Shown: positions 8,911 to 16,932 of the stretch, piece after piece
How the letters are laid out: every line of letters starts with the position of its first letter
Numbering within the stretch: position 1 is the stretch's first letter
Source of the DNA: CAZCPB01 sp964500365
GTDB taxonomy: Bacteria; Planctomycetota; Phycisphaerae; Phycisphaerales; UBA1924
Direction: 5' to 3'
DNA length: 18,702 nt
Assembly (NCBI GenBank): GCA_964500365.1
Contig: CAZCPB010000056.1
Coordinates: 1 to 18,702 of the forward strand
Position numbers and translations under genes: made by a program
The notes under the pieces: model-generated
Told to the model about the DNA's origin: nothing
Seen by the model: the letters and a program-made list of their open reading frames with translations, nothing else
Databases searched by the model: none

Positions 8911-9453
8911 ATGGCCTGGATCACCAAGAACTCGGGCGCGGCACAGATCGAGCGTCGCGCGGAGCCCTACCTGACCCCGGCGCTGCAGGCCAGGCTCCGC
9001 GCCGAGGTGCTCCCGCGTTACGAGAACCCCATGGGCGCACTCCTTCCGTGCCTCCACGCGGTTCAGCACGAGCACGGGTGGATCCCGCCGCAGGCGATGC
9101 TCGAGATCGCCGAATTCCTCAAGATCGACCCCTCGCAGGTTCTCGATACCGCCAGCTTCTACGAGGAATACTGGCTCAAGCCCAAGGGCAGGAGGCTCGT
9201 CGCGGTCTGCCGCTCGATCGCGTGCGAGTTCAGGGGCCAGCCGAAGATCACCGACGCGATCAAGAACCACCTCGGGATCGACGTGGGCGAGACGACCGAC
9301 GACGGTGAGTACACGCTGGTCGAGGTCGAGTGCCTGGGCTCGTGCGACACGGCGCCGGTGGCACTGATCGACGAGACGCTGCACGAGAACCTGACCGAAG
9401 AGGGCGCCGTGAGCGCGGTCGAGAACGCCGGCCGTGCGCCGGCCCGCCACTGA
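8911..9453 (+). CDS. nuoE: NADH-quinone oxidoreductase subunit E (24-kDa, 2Fe-2S)
   Basis: The thioredoxin-like 2Fe-2S subunit of the NADH-oxidising arm of respiratory Complex I, 180 residues. The four cluster-binding cysteines are at 100, 105, 141 and 145 (VCRSIACEF, C-x4-C; then CLGSCDTAP, C-x3-C), the exact NuoE spacing. The N-terminal helical part (MGALLPCLHAVQHEHGWIPP; VLDTASFYEEYWLKPKG) is also typical. It starts 6 bases after the lamin-tail gene, with AGGA just upstream of the ATG. The usual partner nuoF is not next to it: the following gene is an unrelated lipoprotein. It could instead serve a NAD-dependent hydrogenase or formate dehydrogenase, since these use the same subunit, but the full length and lack of such neighbours favour Complex I. 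Confidence 0.92.
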   Translation: MAWITKNSGAAQIERRAEPYLTPALQARLRAEVLPRYENPMGALLPCLHAVQHEHGWIPPQAMLEIAEFLKIDPSQVLDTASFYEEYWLKPKGRRLVAVCRSIACEFRGQPKITDAIKNHLGIDVGETTDDGEYTLVEVECLGSCDTAPVALIDETLHENLTEEGAVSAVENAGRAPARH

Positions 9454-9507
9454 CGACGCGCGGCCGTGCCGTCGGCGACGCAACGCTCCGCGCGGTATAC
9501 CACGACC

Positions 9508-10734
9508 ATGCTCCGCCCGCCCGTGCTGGCCGTCCTGGTGCTCGGGGCCTGCGCGCCGTCGCACGCGCCCGGGCCGCCGATCTCGGCGGTCACCCCGGCC
9601 CCTGACTGGAACGCCGTCTTCGAGCGTTCCGAGGGCTGGCTGGGAGGCGACGGCGCCGCGACCGTCGCACTGCACAACGGCTTCATGCTGTGGCTCTTCG
9701 GTGACTCGGGGATCGGACGAATCGCGGAGGGCAGGTACGCCCCTGGCTCGACGCTCGTGAACAACACGGTCGCGATTCACCCACTGGTGCGCCGGCTGAC
9801 CTCGGTGCCACCGGGGCCGGACGCGGTGCGGTTCTCGTGGGGAACGGGCGCCGACGGAAAGCCGGCCGCGACGTTCGCCAGCCGCCGGGCCGGGGAGTGG
9901 TACTGGCCGACCGGCGGTGGTTACGAGTACTTCGAGAACGGCCCGGCACTCGTGCTCTTCATGTCGCGCGTGTTCCGGCCCCGGGAGCGCGACGACGGCG
10001 TCTGGAATTTCGAAGGGCGCGGCTCGGACATGGTGATCATCACCCGGCCCGGACCGGACGCCGGCGAGTGGGAGTGGCGGGCGGTGCCCACGCCCGGGTC
10101 GGTCGGGCCCGATCTCGCCCCGCCCGCGCGCCGGATCACGTGGGGCACCTGCGTCGAGGCGGGGCGCAATGGGCTCATCGGCGCGGCCGTCATCTTCGGC
10201 ATCGACACCACCGACCCGCTCAACAAGAAGGTGCTGCTCGCGGCGGTCCCCTCCGAGCAGATCGCCGACACTTCGGCGTGGAGGTTCTGGAGCGGGCGGG
10301 AGGGCGACCCGTGGTCGGCGTCGGTCGAAGATGCCGCGCCCGTAGCGGATCACGCAATGGACGAGTTCTCGGTGTCGTGGATCGCCGACGACGTGGGCCC
10401 CGTCCCGCCGTTGCACCGCTGGGACGGTCGCTACGTGCTGATCCACAGCCGCGAACTGCTCGGGCGCGAGATCATGGCGCGCACGGCCCGCGAGCCGTGG
10501 GGACCCTGGAGCGAGCCGGTCGCGGTGTACGCGTGCCCGGAGCCGCTGTCGGACGCTCGGCTGATGGCGTACTCAGCCAAGGCGCACCTGGAACTGTCGC
10601 GCCCGGGCGAGCTGCTCGTCAGCTACTGCGTGAACTCGACGGACTTCTGGCACATGCTCTCGGACGCGACGATCTACCGGCCGCGGTTCGTGCGCGTGCC
10701 GGTGTCGGTCCTCCCCGCGCCGCCGGGGAAGTGA
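9508..10734 (+). CDS. Lipoprotein with DUF4185-like five-bladed beta-propeller
   Basis: A 408-residue protein. It begins MLRPPVLAVLVLGAC, a short signal with lipobox LGAC, so Cys15 would be lipidated. Early in the mature part WLGGDGAATVALHNGFMLWLFGDSGIG is the opening pattern of DUF4185 and related glycosidase-type five-bladed propellers, in which the Asp of 'FGD' lies in the central pocket. Later segments fit further blades: YVLIHSRELLGREIMARTAREPWGPW and AKAHLELSRPGELLVSYCVNS near the C-terminus. Such proteins may bind or cut polysaccharide, but no catalytic set can be assigned by eye. The ATG at 9508 is preferred over the upstream one at 9466 because it yields the lipoprotein signal. It starts 54 bases after nuoE; no strong ribosome binding site is seen. 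Confidence 0.7.
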   Translation: MLRPPVLAVLVLGACAPSHAPGPPISAVTPAPDWNAVFERSEGWLGGDGAATVALHNGFMLWLFGDSGIGRIAEGRYAPGSTLVNNTVAIHPLVRRLTSVPPGPDAVRFSWGTGADGKPAATFASRRAGEWYWPTGGGYEYFENGPALVLFMSRVFRPRERDDGVWNFEGRGSDMVIITRPGPDAGEWEWRAVPTPGSVGPDLAPPARRITWGTCVEAGRNGLIGAAVIFGIDTTDPLNKKVLLAAVPSEQIADTSAWRFWSGREGDPWSASVEDAAPVADHAMDEFSVSWIADDVGPVPPLHRWDGRYVLIHSRELLGREIMARTAREPWGPWSEPVAVYACPEPLSDARLMAYSAKAHLELSRPGELLVSYCVNSTDFWHMLSDATIYRPRFVRVPVSVLPAPPGK

Positions 10735-10753
10735 CAAGGCACTACGATCACGC

Positions 10754-11032
10754 GTGGGCGAGCACGATCCAACTCCCCGCGGCCCGGAGCGCCGCCGGCC
10801 GGAAGATAAGCCCCTGATGCGTTCGCTGGGCGAGTTCTTCGGTCACGTCTGGAAAGGCGTCAAGGCCAAGCCCGGCCCGTCGCGCGAGGTCGTCCGGCGC
10901 GAGGTTCAGGAGCAGGTCATCGATACTCCCGAGGGGAGGATGACGCTCCGGCGCACCACGGTTGACGAGATCGAGCCGGCGCGCCGGCCCGACCAGGGCG
11001 GGCCCGCGGGCGGCCGCGAACCTCGGGAATAA
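10754..11032 (+). CDS. Small charged protein of unknown function
   Basis: A 92-residue protein from GTG at 10754, or 71 residues from ATG at 10817. The central part, LMRSLGEFFGHVWKGVKAKP then EVVRREVQEQVIDTPEGRMTLRRTTVDEIE, looks like a compact conserved unit with an amphipathic helix followed by a beta hairpin; the two ends are charged, low-complexity Pro/Gly/Arg. No membrane helix or signal. It lies 19 bases after the lipoprotein gene and ends 59 bases before the stop of the convergent gene A. Its TAA stop lies in the A-rich stretch that forms the T tail of gene A's terminator on the other strand. I do not recognise the family. Confidence 0.6.
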   Translation: MGEHDPTPRGPERRRPEDKPLMRSLGEFFGHVWKGVKAKPGPSREVVRREVQEQVIDTPEGRMTLRRTTVDEIEPARRPDQGGPAGGREPRE

Positions 11033-11059
11033 AGCGGGCCGGGGACGGCCCCGGCCCGC
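11028..11059 (-). terminator. Rho-independent terminator of gene A
   Basis: On the minus strand, 33 bases after the gene A stop, an 11-bp GC-only stem (11034-11044 with 11049-11059, GCGGGCCGGGG on the plus strand) with a 4-base loop is followed by TTTATT. The T tail coincides with the stop codon of the convergent small gene. Confidence 0.85.
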
Positions 11060-11871
11060 GGTCTGATCGTCGTGTCTCGAGCCGGCCGGCTTCAGCACCC
11101 GGCCACGAACGCGTCCACGTACGCGTCGAAGTCGTCGCCCGTCACGAACGTGTCGTTGTTGAAGTCCGCCGAGGCGTTCCCCGCCTGGAACTCGTTCACG
11201 AACTCGTCGAAGTCGTCACCGGTCACGAACCCGTCCATGTTGAAGTCCGACGGGCAGAACACGCTGTAGGTCGCCGACGCGCTCGTGTCGCTCCCGCACC
11301 CGTTGCTCACCACGCAGTCGATCACGCTCCCGTTGTCACCAAGGTCCGCCGGGTTGAACGTCAGCGTCGCCGTCGTCGCCCCGCTCACCGACCCCCCGTC
11401 CACAAGGTTCACCGTGTTCTTCCGCCACTGGTAGCTCAAGGTCGGGCTCCCCGTCGCCGTCACGCTGAACGACGCCGAGAAGTACTGCGCCTTGACCCCC
11501 TGGTCCGACGGGTCCGACGTGATCGTCGGCGGCACGTTCACCGCGACCGCCGCCGCGTTGCTGGTCGTCGAGCCGCACGAGTTGGTCGCCACGCAGTCGT
11601 ACGAGCCCGCGTCGCCCGGCTGGATGTTGTTGAGCGTCAGCGTCGTCCCGGTCTGACCGCCGAGGTTCACCGTGTCCTTACGCCACTGGTAGGTCGGGCC
11701 GGGCGTCCCCGAGGCCGCCACGCTCAGCACCACGTTGGCGCCCTGGCAGAACGTCCCGCCCGAGGGGTGCTGCGAGAACGTCGGGCACACCGCCGACGAG
11801 TCGATCGTCAGGATCCCCGTACCCTGCGCCGACTGCCCGTCGGGGTTCGTGATCGTCACGTTGCGGGCGCC
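11028..11871 (-). repeat. Left copy of an ~844-bp near-identical direct repeat
   Basis: Covers the terminator, 3' untranslated part and last 260 codons of gene A. It matches 16900-17744 (3' end of gene C) at the same orientation. In the coding part, 780 bases, I count three mismatches: 11128 (synonymous), 11820 (Thr to Ser) and 11842 (synonymous); 11129-11819 is identical without a gap. Outside the coding part there are two substitutions before the stem-loop and a changed loop. Similarity drops sharply at 11872. Confidence 0.9.
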
Positions 11872-13782
11872 GGGGGTCGCCCCGCCGCTCACGGAGATGT
11901 TCATCGTGACCTGGGTCGGCGTCGCGGGATTCCAGGTGACGCTGTTGACGGTGACGCCCGTCCCGCTCACCGCCGCGGCGATGTGGTTGGGGAAGGAGGG
12001 CTCGGGGTCGAAATACTCGCTGCCCGGCGCCGGGGCGCCGGTCACGACGACGTTGACGTTGGAAGCGCCCTGGGCCACGTTGGGCGGGCTGCACGAGGCG
12101 GGCGTGGGGGGCGGGGGCGCCAGGAGCTTGATGACCCGGACGGCCCACGAGTCGGTCGAGTTGCAGAATTCCTGGAAGGCCCACATCGTCATGTCGTCCG
12201 AAGGATCGACCGCGACCTGGGAGTAATCGCCCCAGCGCTGCACGCCGCTGCCCTGCACGTTGTAGTTGGACGACGAGGTCTGGATCACGTCGGGCGCCTG
12301 GATGGTTCCGAGCGTGTCGGTGCGGAACCGCCCGGCGCCCGCGATCTGGCAGCGCTCGGCGGCGCCGGCGATGCTGGACGCCAGGGCCATGTGCCCCTGG
12401 CCGCTCATGGCGCACGCGCCCATCCAGTAGCCTCGGGGGTTGGTCCCGGCGGAGTCGAAGAGCGTGCCTGACTGACGGAGCGAGGGGGTGCCGGTCAGGT
12501 TCTGAATTTCGTACCAGCGCATGCCGTTGCGGTTGCCGCTAGTGCTGGCGGTGCCGGAGGCGTTGACCTCGATGTTGTGGGCGGTCCACAAGGTCGTGCT
12601 GCCGCTGACGCGGTCCTTGTTGACCATGACGTGGAAGAGCCGGTCGTCGATGGCGTCGAGGCTGCCGGTCGTGCCCATGGCCGGCTGGTTCTGGGGGTTG
12701 ACGGTTGTGGGAACGGTGACGTTCAGATTGCCGGAGATGGTGGGCGTGCCGCCGGGCGTGCTGACGCGCCGGATCACGATCCGGCCGAACTGGGCGTTGT
12801 CGGGTCCGACGATGTAGCCCTCGGTCGCGGCCGGGTCGTCGTTGTCGGCGCCCATCGGGGCGAAGGGGCCGTTGCCCGACGCGGTCGCGAGATTGCGGAA
12901 GGCGGTCGCCACGATGGGCCCGCCCGAGGTGATCGAGCTCTTGCGGACAACCCACGCGGTCGTGCCGGAGAAGCTGCCGCCGAACATGTTGGCGCCGATG
13001 TACAGGGCGTTGGCGTCCACGCCGGCCTTGGGATAGTCGGCGAACTGGTTGTTGTTGCCGGTCGGGGCGACGGTGTTCTGCTGGAAGAAGTAGAACGTGA
13101 AGTTCGACGTGCTCGTGATCGTGGCGCCGTCACTCACCGCGATGACGACGCGGTTGTTGGACGAGGCGAGGTTGATCGCGACGACGAAGAAGCGCCCGCT
13201 GGTCGGGTCGTACTTCACCTGAGGGTCGGAGACGCCTGTGCCGTTGTGCACCGAAGAGAAGAAACCGTCGAGCCCGACGTTGAGTCCTCCCAGCGTGCCC
13301 GTCTTGCTGTAGACGCGGATGCGGCCGTTGGCGGCAACGAGGATCTGCGAGGCGCTCGCCGCGCCGGTCGAATCCGGGGGCAGGTAGCCCGAGACGCTGA
13401 GGTTCGCGCCGTTCCACGAGACGCCGACGGTTTGGGGAAGCGCAGGGCCGCCGTGGTCCTTGCCGCCGGGGAGGAGGTCGAGCGGCTCGGCGATCGGCGA
13501 AACGCCGGGCATGACGGGCCACATGGCGACGGCGGGGGAATCCGGGTCCTGGGGCAGGCCGGAGCGATCAACCTTGAACTCGTGGACGAGCTTGAGCCCG
13601 TCGGCCGGGTCCCACGGCTTTTCGAGCTCGGCGCGGGCCATGATCTCGGCGACCGACTCGGTGATGCCGCGCTCACCGACCCACGGGATGCTCTCCTGGG
13701 CCTTTGCCGCGCCCGCGAGCGCGAGGCCCGCGAAAGAAACACCCGTGACCAGGGCCCGAAGACAAGACAGCGTCGGTGACAT
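11092..13782 (-). CDS. Secreted Ig-like, dockerin-tailed protein, paralog A
   Basis: An 896-residue exported protein. Signal peptide about 1-29 (cut near AKA-QE). Residues ~30-555 form a beta-rich region with motifs such as SDPQVKYDPTSGRFFVVAI and RWGDYSQVAVDPSDDMTMW, suggestive of a beta-propeller. After linker PPPPTP come an IPT/TIG-like domain (~562-661, ending GARNVTITNPDGQSA), two Ig-like domains (~666-749 with YQWRK and DAGSYDCVATNSCG; ~751-842 with SYQWRKN), and a dockerin-like module (843-896). That module has two calcium-loop patterns, DFNMDGFVTGDD (846-857) and DFNNDTFVTGDD (873-884), starts with Cys and ends Gly-Cys. I recall planctomycete proteins annotated with a 'GC-type dockerin', which this fits. 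The start at 13782 follows AAGGAGGA. The protein probably sits on the cell surface or in a secreted complex; its ligand is unknown. Its 3' end is shared with C; the part before resembles B. Confidence 0.85.
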   Translation of the reverse strand: MSPTLSCLRALVTGVSFAGLALAGAAKAQESIPWVGERGITESVAEIMARAELEKPWDPADGLKLVHEFKVDRSGLPQDPDSPAVAMWPVMPGVSPIAEPLDLLPGGKDHGGPALPQTVGVSWNGANLSVSGYLPPDSTGAASASQILVAANGRIRVYSKTGTLGGLNVGLDGFFSSVHNGTGVSDPQVKYDPTSGRFFVVAINLASSNNRVVIAVSDGATITSTSNFTFYFFQQNTVAPTGNNNQFADYPKAGVDANALYIGANMFGGSFSGTTAWVVRKSSITSGGPIVATAFRNLATASGNGPFAPMGADNDDPAATEGYIVGPDNAQFGRIVIRRVSTPGGTPTISGNLNVTVPTTVNPQNQPAMGTTGSLDAIDDRLFHVMVNKDRVSGSTTLWTAHNIEVNASGTASTSGNRNGMRWYEIQNLTGTPSLRQSGTLFDSAGTNPRGYWMGACAMSGQGHMALASSIAGAAERCQIAGAGRFRTDTLGTIQAPDVIQTSSSNYNVQGSGVQRWGDYSQVAVDPSDDMTMWAFQEFCNSTDSWAVRVIKLLAPPPPTPASCSPPNVAQGASNVNVVVTGAPAPGSEYFDPEPSFPNHIAAAVSGTGVTVNSVTWNPATPTQVTMNISVSGGATPGARNVTITNPDGQSAQGTGILTIDSSAVCPTFSQHPSGGTFCQGANVVLSVAASGTPGPTYQWRKDTVNLGGQTGTTLTLNNIQPGDAGSYDCVATNSCGSTTSNAAAVAVNVPPTITSDPSDQGVKAQYFSASFSVTATGSPTLSYQWRKNTVNLVDGGSVSGATTATLTFNPADLGDNGSVIDCVVSNGCGSDTSASATYSVFCPSDFNMDGFVTGDDFDEFVNEFQAGNASADFNNDTFVTGDDFDAYVDAFVAGC

Positions 13783-13880
13783 GAGTCCTCCTTCACTCAC
13801 AGGAGATCAGCCGGACGAGCCGGCGTACAAGCGCACGCGAAGAAAACCTTAAGGCACGCCGAAAAACAGCGATCGGAGAG

Positions 13881-13911
13881 AATCGGCCTGAAGGATCAAT
13901 CCTAACCGATT
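13881..13911. promoter_or_regulatory. Nested palindrome in the leader of gene A
   Basis: A 31-base imperfect palindrome about 100 bases before the gene A start: outer arms AATCGG (13881-13886) and CCGATT (13906-13911), inner arms AGGAT (13892-13896) and ATCCT (13899-13903). It lies in an unusually AT-rich stretch (about 13840-13955) that also holds TTATAT-like sequence on the minus strand near 13927-13932. It could be an operator or a leader hairpin; no promoter boxes with good spacing were found. Confidence 0.4.
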
Positions 13912-13948
13912 CCTGCCGCAGTTTCGATATAATTTCACTCTTCGGCGC

Positions 13949-13978
13949 AAAGAAAGGGCCGGGGTTTGTCCCGGCCCT
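13949..13978 (-). terminator. Rho-independent terminator of gene B
   Basis: Minus strand, 33 bases after the gene B stop: a 9-bp stem (13955-13963 with 13970-13978, AGGGCCGGG on the plus strand), 6-base loop, then a T-rich tail TTCTTT. The position relative to the stop matches the terminators of A and C, but the sequence is different. Confidence 0.8.
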
Positions 13979-14011
13979 GGCGTCCAGCGGTGGCTTGTGC
14001 GGTCGCCCGAG

Positions 14012-16696
14012 TCAGCAGCCGGCCACGAACGCGTCCACGAATCCGTCGAAGTCATCGCCGGTCACGAAGGTGTCGTTGTTGAAATCAGCGGTGGCGTTGC
14101 CGGCCTCGAACTCGGCCACGAACTCGTCGAAGTCGTCCCCGGTCACGAAGCCGTCCATGTTGAAGTCCGACGGGCAGAACACGCTGTAGTCGGCGCCGGC
14201 GCTGATGTCGCTGCCGCAGCCGTTGAACACCATGCAGTCGATGACGGTGCCGTTGTCGGCGAGGTCGGCCGGGTCGAAGGTGAGGGTGGGCGTCGTGGCC
14301 CCGCTGACCGAGCCGCCGTCAACCAGGTCCACGCCGTTGCGGCGCCACTGGTACGAGAGGGGCGCGCTCCCGGTGGCGGTCACGCTGAAGGTCGCGGAGA
14401 AGTAGAGAGCCTTCACGCCCTGGTCGGAGGGGTCGGACGTTACGGTCGGCGCGACCGCGACACTCACCGCCGCGGGGTTGCTGGTCGTCGAGCCGCAGGA
14501 GTTGGTCGCCACGCAGTCGTAGGAGCCGGCGTCGGCGGGCTGCAGGTTGTTGAGGACGAGCGTGCTCCCGGTCTGGCCACCGAGATTGACCGAGTCCTTC
14601 CGCCACTGGTACGTCGGTGCCGGCGTGCCGCTGGCGGCGACGCTGAGGACCGTGCTGTCTCCCTGGCAGAAGAGCCCGCCGACGGGGTGCTGCGAGAAGG
14701 TCGGGCACACCGCCGAGCCGTCGATCGTGAGGACGCCGACGCCCTGGGCCGACTGGCCGTCTGGGTTGGTGATGGTGATGTCGCGGACGCCGGGCGCCGC
14801 GGCACCGGAGACGGAGACGTTCATCGTGACCTGCGTGGGCGTCGCGGGGTTCCAGGTGACGCTGTTGACGGTCACGCCGCTGCCGCTGACGGACGCGCCG
14901 ATGTGGTTGGGGTAGAAGGGCTCGGGGTCGAAGTACTCGCTGCCGGGCGCCGGCGCGCCGGTCACGACGATGTTGACGTTGGAGGCGCCCTGGGCCACGT
15001 TGGGCGGGCTGCACGAGGCGGGCGTGGGGGGCGGCGGGGCGAGGAGCTGGATGACGCGCACCGCCCACGAGTTGTTGGAGTTGCAGTACTCCTGGAAGGC
15101 CCACATGGTCATGTCGTCGGTGGGGTCGACGGCGACCTGCGAGTAGTCGCCCCAGCGCTGCGTGCCGCTGGTCTGAACGTTGTAATCCGATGTCGAGGCG
15201 CGGAGCACGTCGGGCGCCTGGAGCGTGCCGAGCGCATCGGTGCGGAATCGGCCGGAGCCGGCGACCTCGGCGCGGACGTTGGCCGAGTTGCTGGCGCGGG
15301 TGCAGGCCAGGGCCATGTGCCCCTGGCCGCTCATGGCGACCGCGCCCATCCAGTAGTTGATGGGGCTGCCGGCGCTGTCGAAGAGCGTGCCGGACTGGCG
15401 GAGCGAGGGCGAGCCGGTGAGGTTCTGGATCTCGTACCAGCGCATGGCGACGCGGTTGCCGGTGGTGCTCGCGTTGCCGCTGGCGTTGACCTCGATGTTG
15501 TGCGACGTCCAGAGAGTGGTCGCGCCGCTGACGCGGTTCTTGTGCGCCATGGCGTAGAAGAGGCGGTCGTCGATCGCGTCGAGCGGGCGCGTCGACCCCT
15601 CGCACGGGACGCTCTGGGGGTTGACGGTCGTGGGGACGGTGATGTTCAGGTTGCCCGAGACGCTGGGCGTCCCGCCGGGGTTGTTGACGCGCCGGACCAC
15701 GAGCCGGCCGAACACGGCGTTGTCGGGCCCGACGATATAGCCCTCGGTCGCGCCGGGGTCGTCGTTGTCCACGCCCATGGGCGCGAACGGCCCGTTGCCG
15801 CCGGCGGGCGCGAGGCTCCGGAACGCCGTGGCCACCAGCGGGCCGCCCGAGAGGATCGAGCTCTTGCGGACGACCCACGCGGTCGTGCCGGCATAGGAGC
15901 CGCCGAACATGTTGCAGCCGATGTACAGGGCGTTGGCGTCGACCCCGGCCTTGGGGTAGTCGGCGAACTGACCGTTGTTGCCGGTCGGCGCCACCAGGTT
16001 CTGCTGGAAGTAGTAGAACGTGAAGTTCGACTGGTTGGTGATGGTGGGCCCGTCGCTGACGGCGATCAGCACGCGGTTATTGCTCGACGCGACGTTGATG
16101 ATGACGACGATCCAGCGCTGGCTGATGGGGTCGTACTTGACCTGCGGGTCCGAGGTCCCCGAGCCGTTGCGCACGGAGTTGAAGAAGTTGTCGGTGCTGG
16201 TGTCCAGGCTCCCGAGGCCGCCGGCCTTGCTGTAGATGCGGATGCGCCCGTTGGCGCAGACGAGGATCTGCGTCGGGCCGGCGGCGCCCGTCGAGTCGGG
16301 CGGGATGTACCCCGAGACGCTGATGTTGGCGCCGTTCCACGAGGCGCCCACGGTCTGCGGCAGGGCCATGCCGCCGTGGTCCTTGGCGCCCGGGATTCGG
16401 TCCATGGGCTCGGAGACCGGAGAGACGCCCGGCGTGACCGGCCACATCGCGACCGGAGGGGAGTCGGGGTCCTGCGGCAGGCCCGAGCGGTCGACCTTGA
16501 TCTCGTGCACGAGCCGCAGGCCGTCGGCCGGGTTCCACGCCTCGCCCGTGTCGCGGGCCATGATGTCGGCCACCGACTCGGTGATGCCGCGCTCACCGAC
16601 CCACGGGACCTGTTCCTGCGCCGCCGCGGGCGCCGAGATCCATCCGAACGCGACCACCGCGAACGCGGCAACGTGACGACGGGGCTTGGTCTGCAT
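14012..16696 (-). CDS. Secreted Ig-like, dockerin-tailed protein, paralog B
   Basis: An 894-residue protein with the same plan as paralog A: signal peptide about 1-26 (APAAA-QE), long beta-rich region with SDPQVKYDPISQRWIVVII and RWGDYSQVAVDPTDDMTMW, linker PPPPTP, IPT/TIG-like domain, two Ig-like domains (YQWRKD; YQWRRN) and a cysteine-bracketed dockerin-like end with two DFNxDxFVTGDD loops and terminal Gly-Cys. The start at 16696 is fixed by AGGAGG 5 bases upstream and by the signal peptide; the open frame continues to 17002, into gene C, without support. It closely resembles A through the propeller and IPT regions, but its Ig-Ig-dockerin end differs from A and C at many silent sites and some amino acids (for example FEAGNATADF for FQAGNASADF). 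Its own terminator and a 208-base leader suggest independent expression. Confidence 0.85.
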   Translation of the reverse strand: MQTKPRRHVAAFAVVAFGWISAPAAAQEQVPWVGERGITESVADIMARDTGEAWNPADGLRLVHEIKVDRSGLPQDPDSPPVAMWPVTPGVSPVSEPMDRIPGAKDHGGMALPQTVGASWNGANISVSGYIPPDSTGAAGPTQILVCANGRIRIYSKAGGLGSLDTSTDNFFNSVRNGSGTSDPQVKYDPISQRWIVVIINVASSNNRVLIAVSDGPTITNQSNFTFYYFQQNLVAPTGNNGQFADYPKAGVDANALYIGCNMFGGSYAGTTAWVVRKSSILSGGPLVATAFRSLAPAGGNGPFAPMGVDNDDPGATEGYIVGPDNAVFGRLVVRRVNNPGGTPSVSGNLNITVPTTVNPQSVPCEGSTRPLDAIDDRLFYAMAHKNRVSGATTLWTSHNIEVNASGNASTTGNRVAMRWYEIQNLTGSPSLRQSGTLFDSAGSPINYWMGAVAMSGQGHMALACTRASNSANVRAEVAGSGRFRTDALGTLQAPDVLRASTSDYNVQTSGTQRWGDYSQVAVDPTDDMTMWAFQEYCNSNNSWAVRVIQLLAPPPPTPASCSPPNVAQGASNVNIVVTGAPAPGSEYFDPEPFYPNHIGASVSGSGVTVNSVTWNPATPTQVTMNVSVSGAAAPGVRDITITNPDGQSAQGVGVLTIDGSAVCPTFSQHPVGGLFCQGDSTVLSVAASGTPAPTYQWRKDSVNLGGQTGSTLVLNNLQPADAGSYDCVATNSCGSTTSNPAAVSVAVAPTVTSDPSDQGVKALYFSATFSVTATGSAPLSYQWRRNGVDLVDGGSVSGATTPTLTFDPADLADNGTVIDCMVFNGCGSDISAGADYSVFCPSDFNMDGFVTGDDFDEFVAEFEAGNATADFNNDTFVTGDDFDGFVDAFVAGC

Positions 16697-16899
16697 GGGA
16701 CCTCCTGCGGAGAGCTGCGCACGACGGCGCAGCGGCCGCGCGCCGAGACCGGGCGCGGGACGGCGGCATGAATTGATCCGACTCGTGATCACCGCGATCG
16801 AGCGTCGCGGCAGGGAACGGCACCCCCGAACCCATGCTATGACCCCGGTGGCGCTGCGCGCAATGAGTTCCGGTTCATGTTTTTGCGTGAAATCAGCGC

Positions 16900-16932
16900 A
16901 ATAAAGCGGGCCGGGGAAGATCCCCGGCCCGC
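16900..16932 (-). terminator. Rho-independent terminator of gene C
   Basis: Minus strand, 33 bases after the gene C stop: a 12-bp stem (16906-16917 with 16921-16932), 3-base loop AGA, tail TTTATT. Almost the same as the terminator of A; the loop differs yet the stem is kept perfect. Confidence 0.85.

Noticed and set aside
8824..10446. A 540-codon minus-strand open frame opposite nuoE and the lipoprotein gene
   Set aside because: It spans two well-supported genes antisense and shows no recognisable domain.
13997..16771. A 924-codon plus-strand open frame opposite gene B
   Set aside because: It mirrors gene B on the other strand, is rich in Arg/Gly/Ala/Val/Asp repeats with no domain, and is the usual by-product of GC-rich coding sequence.
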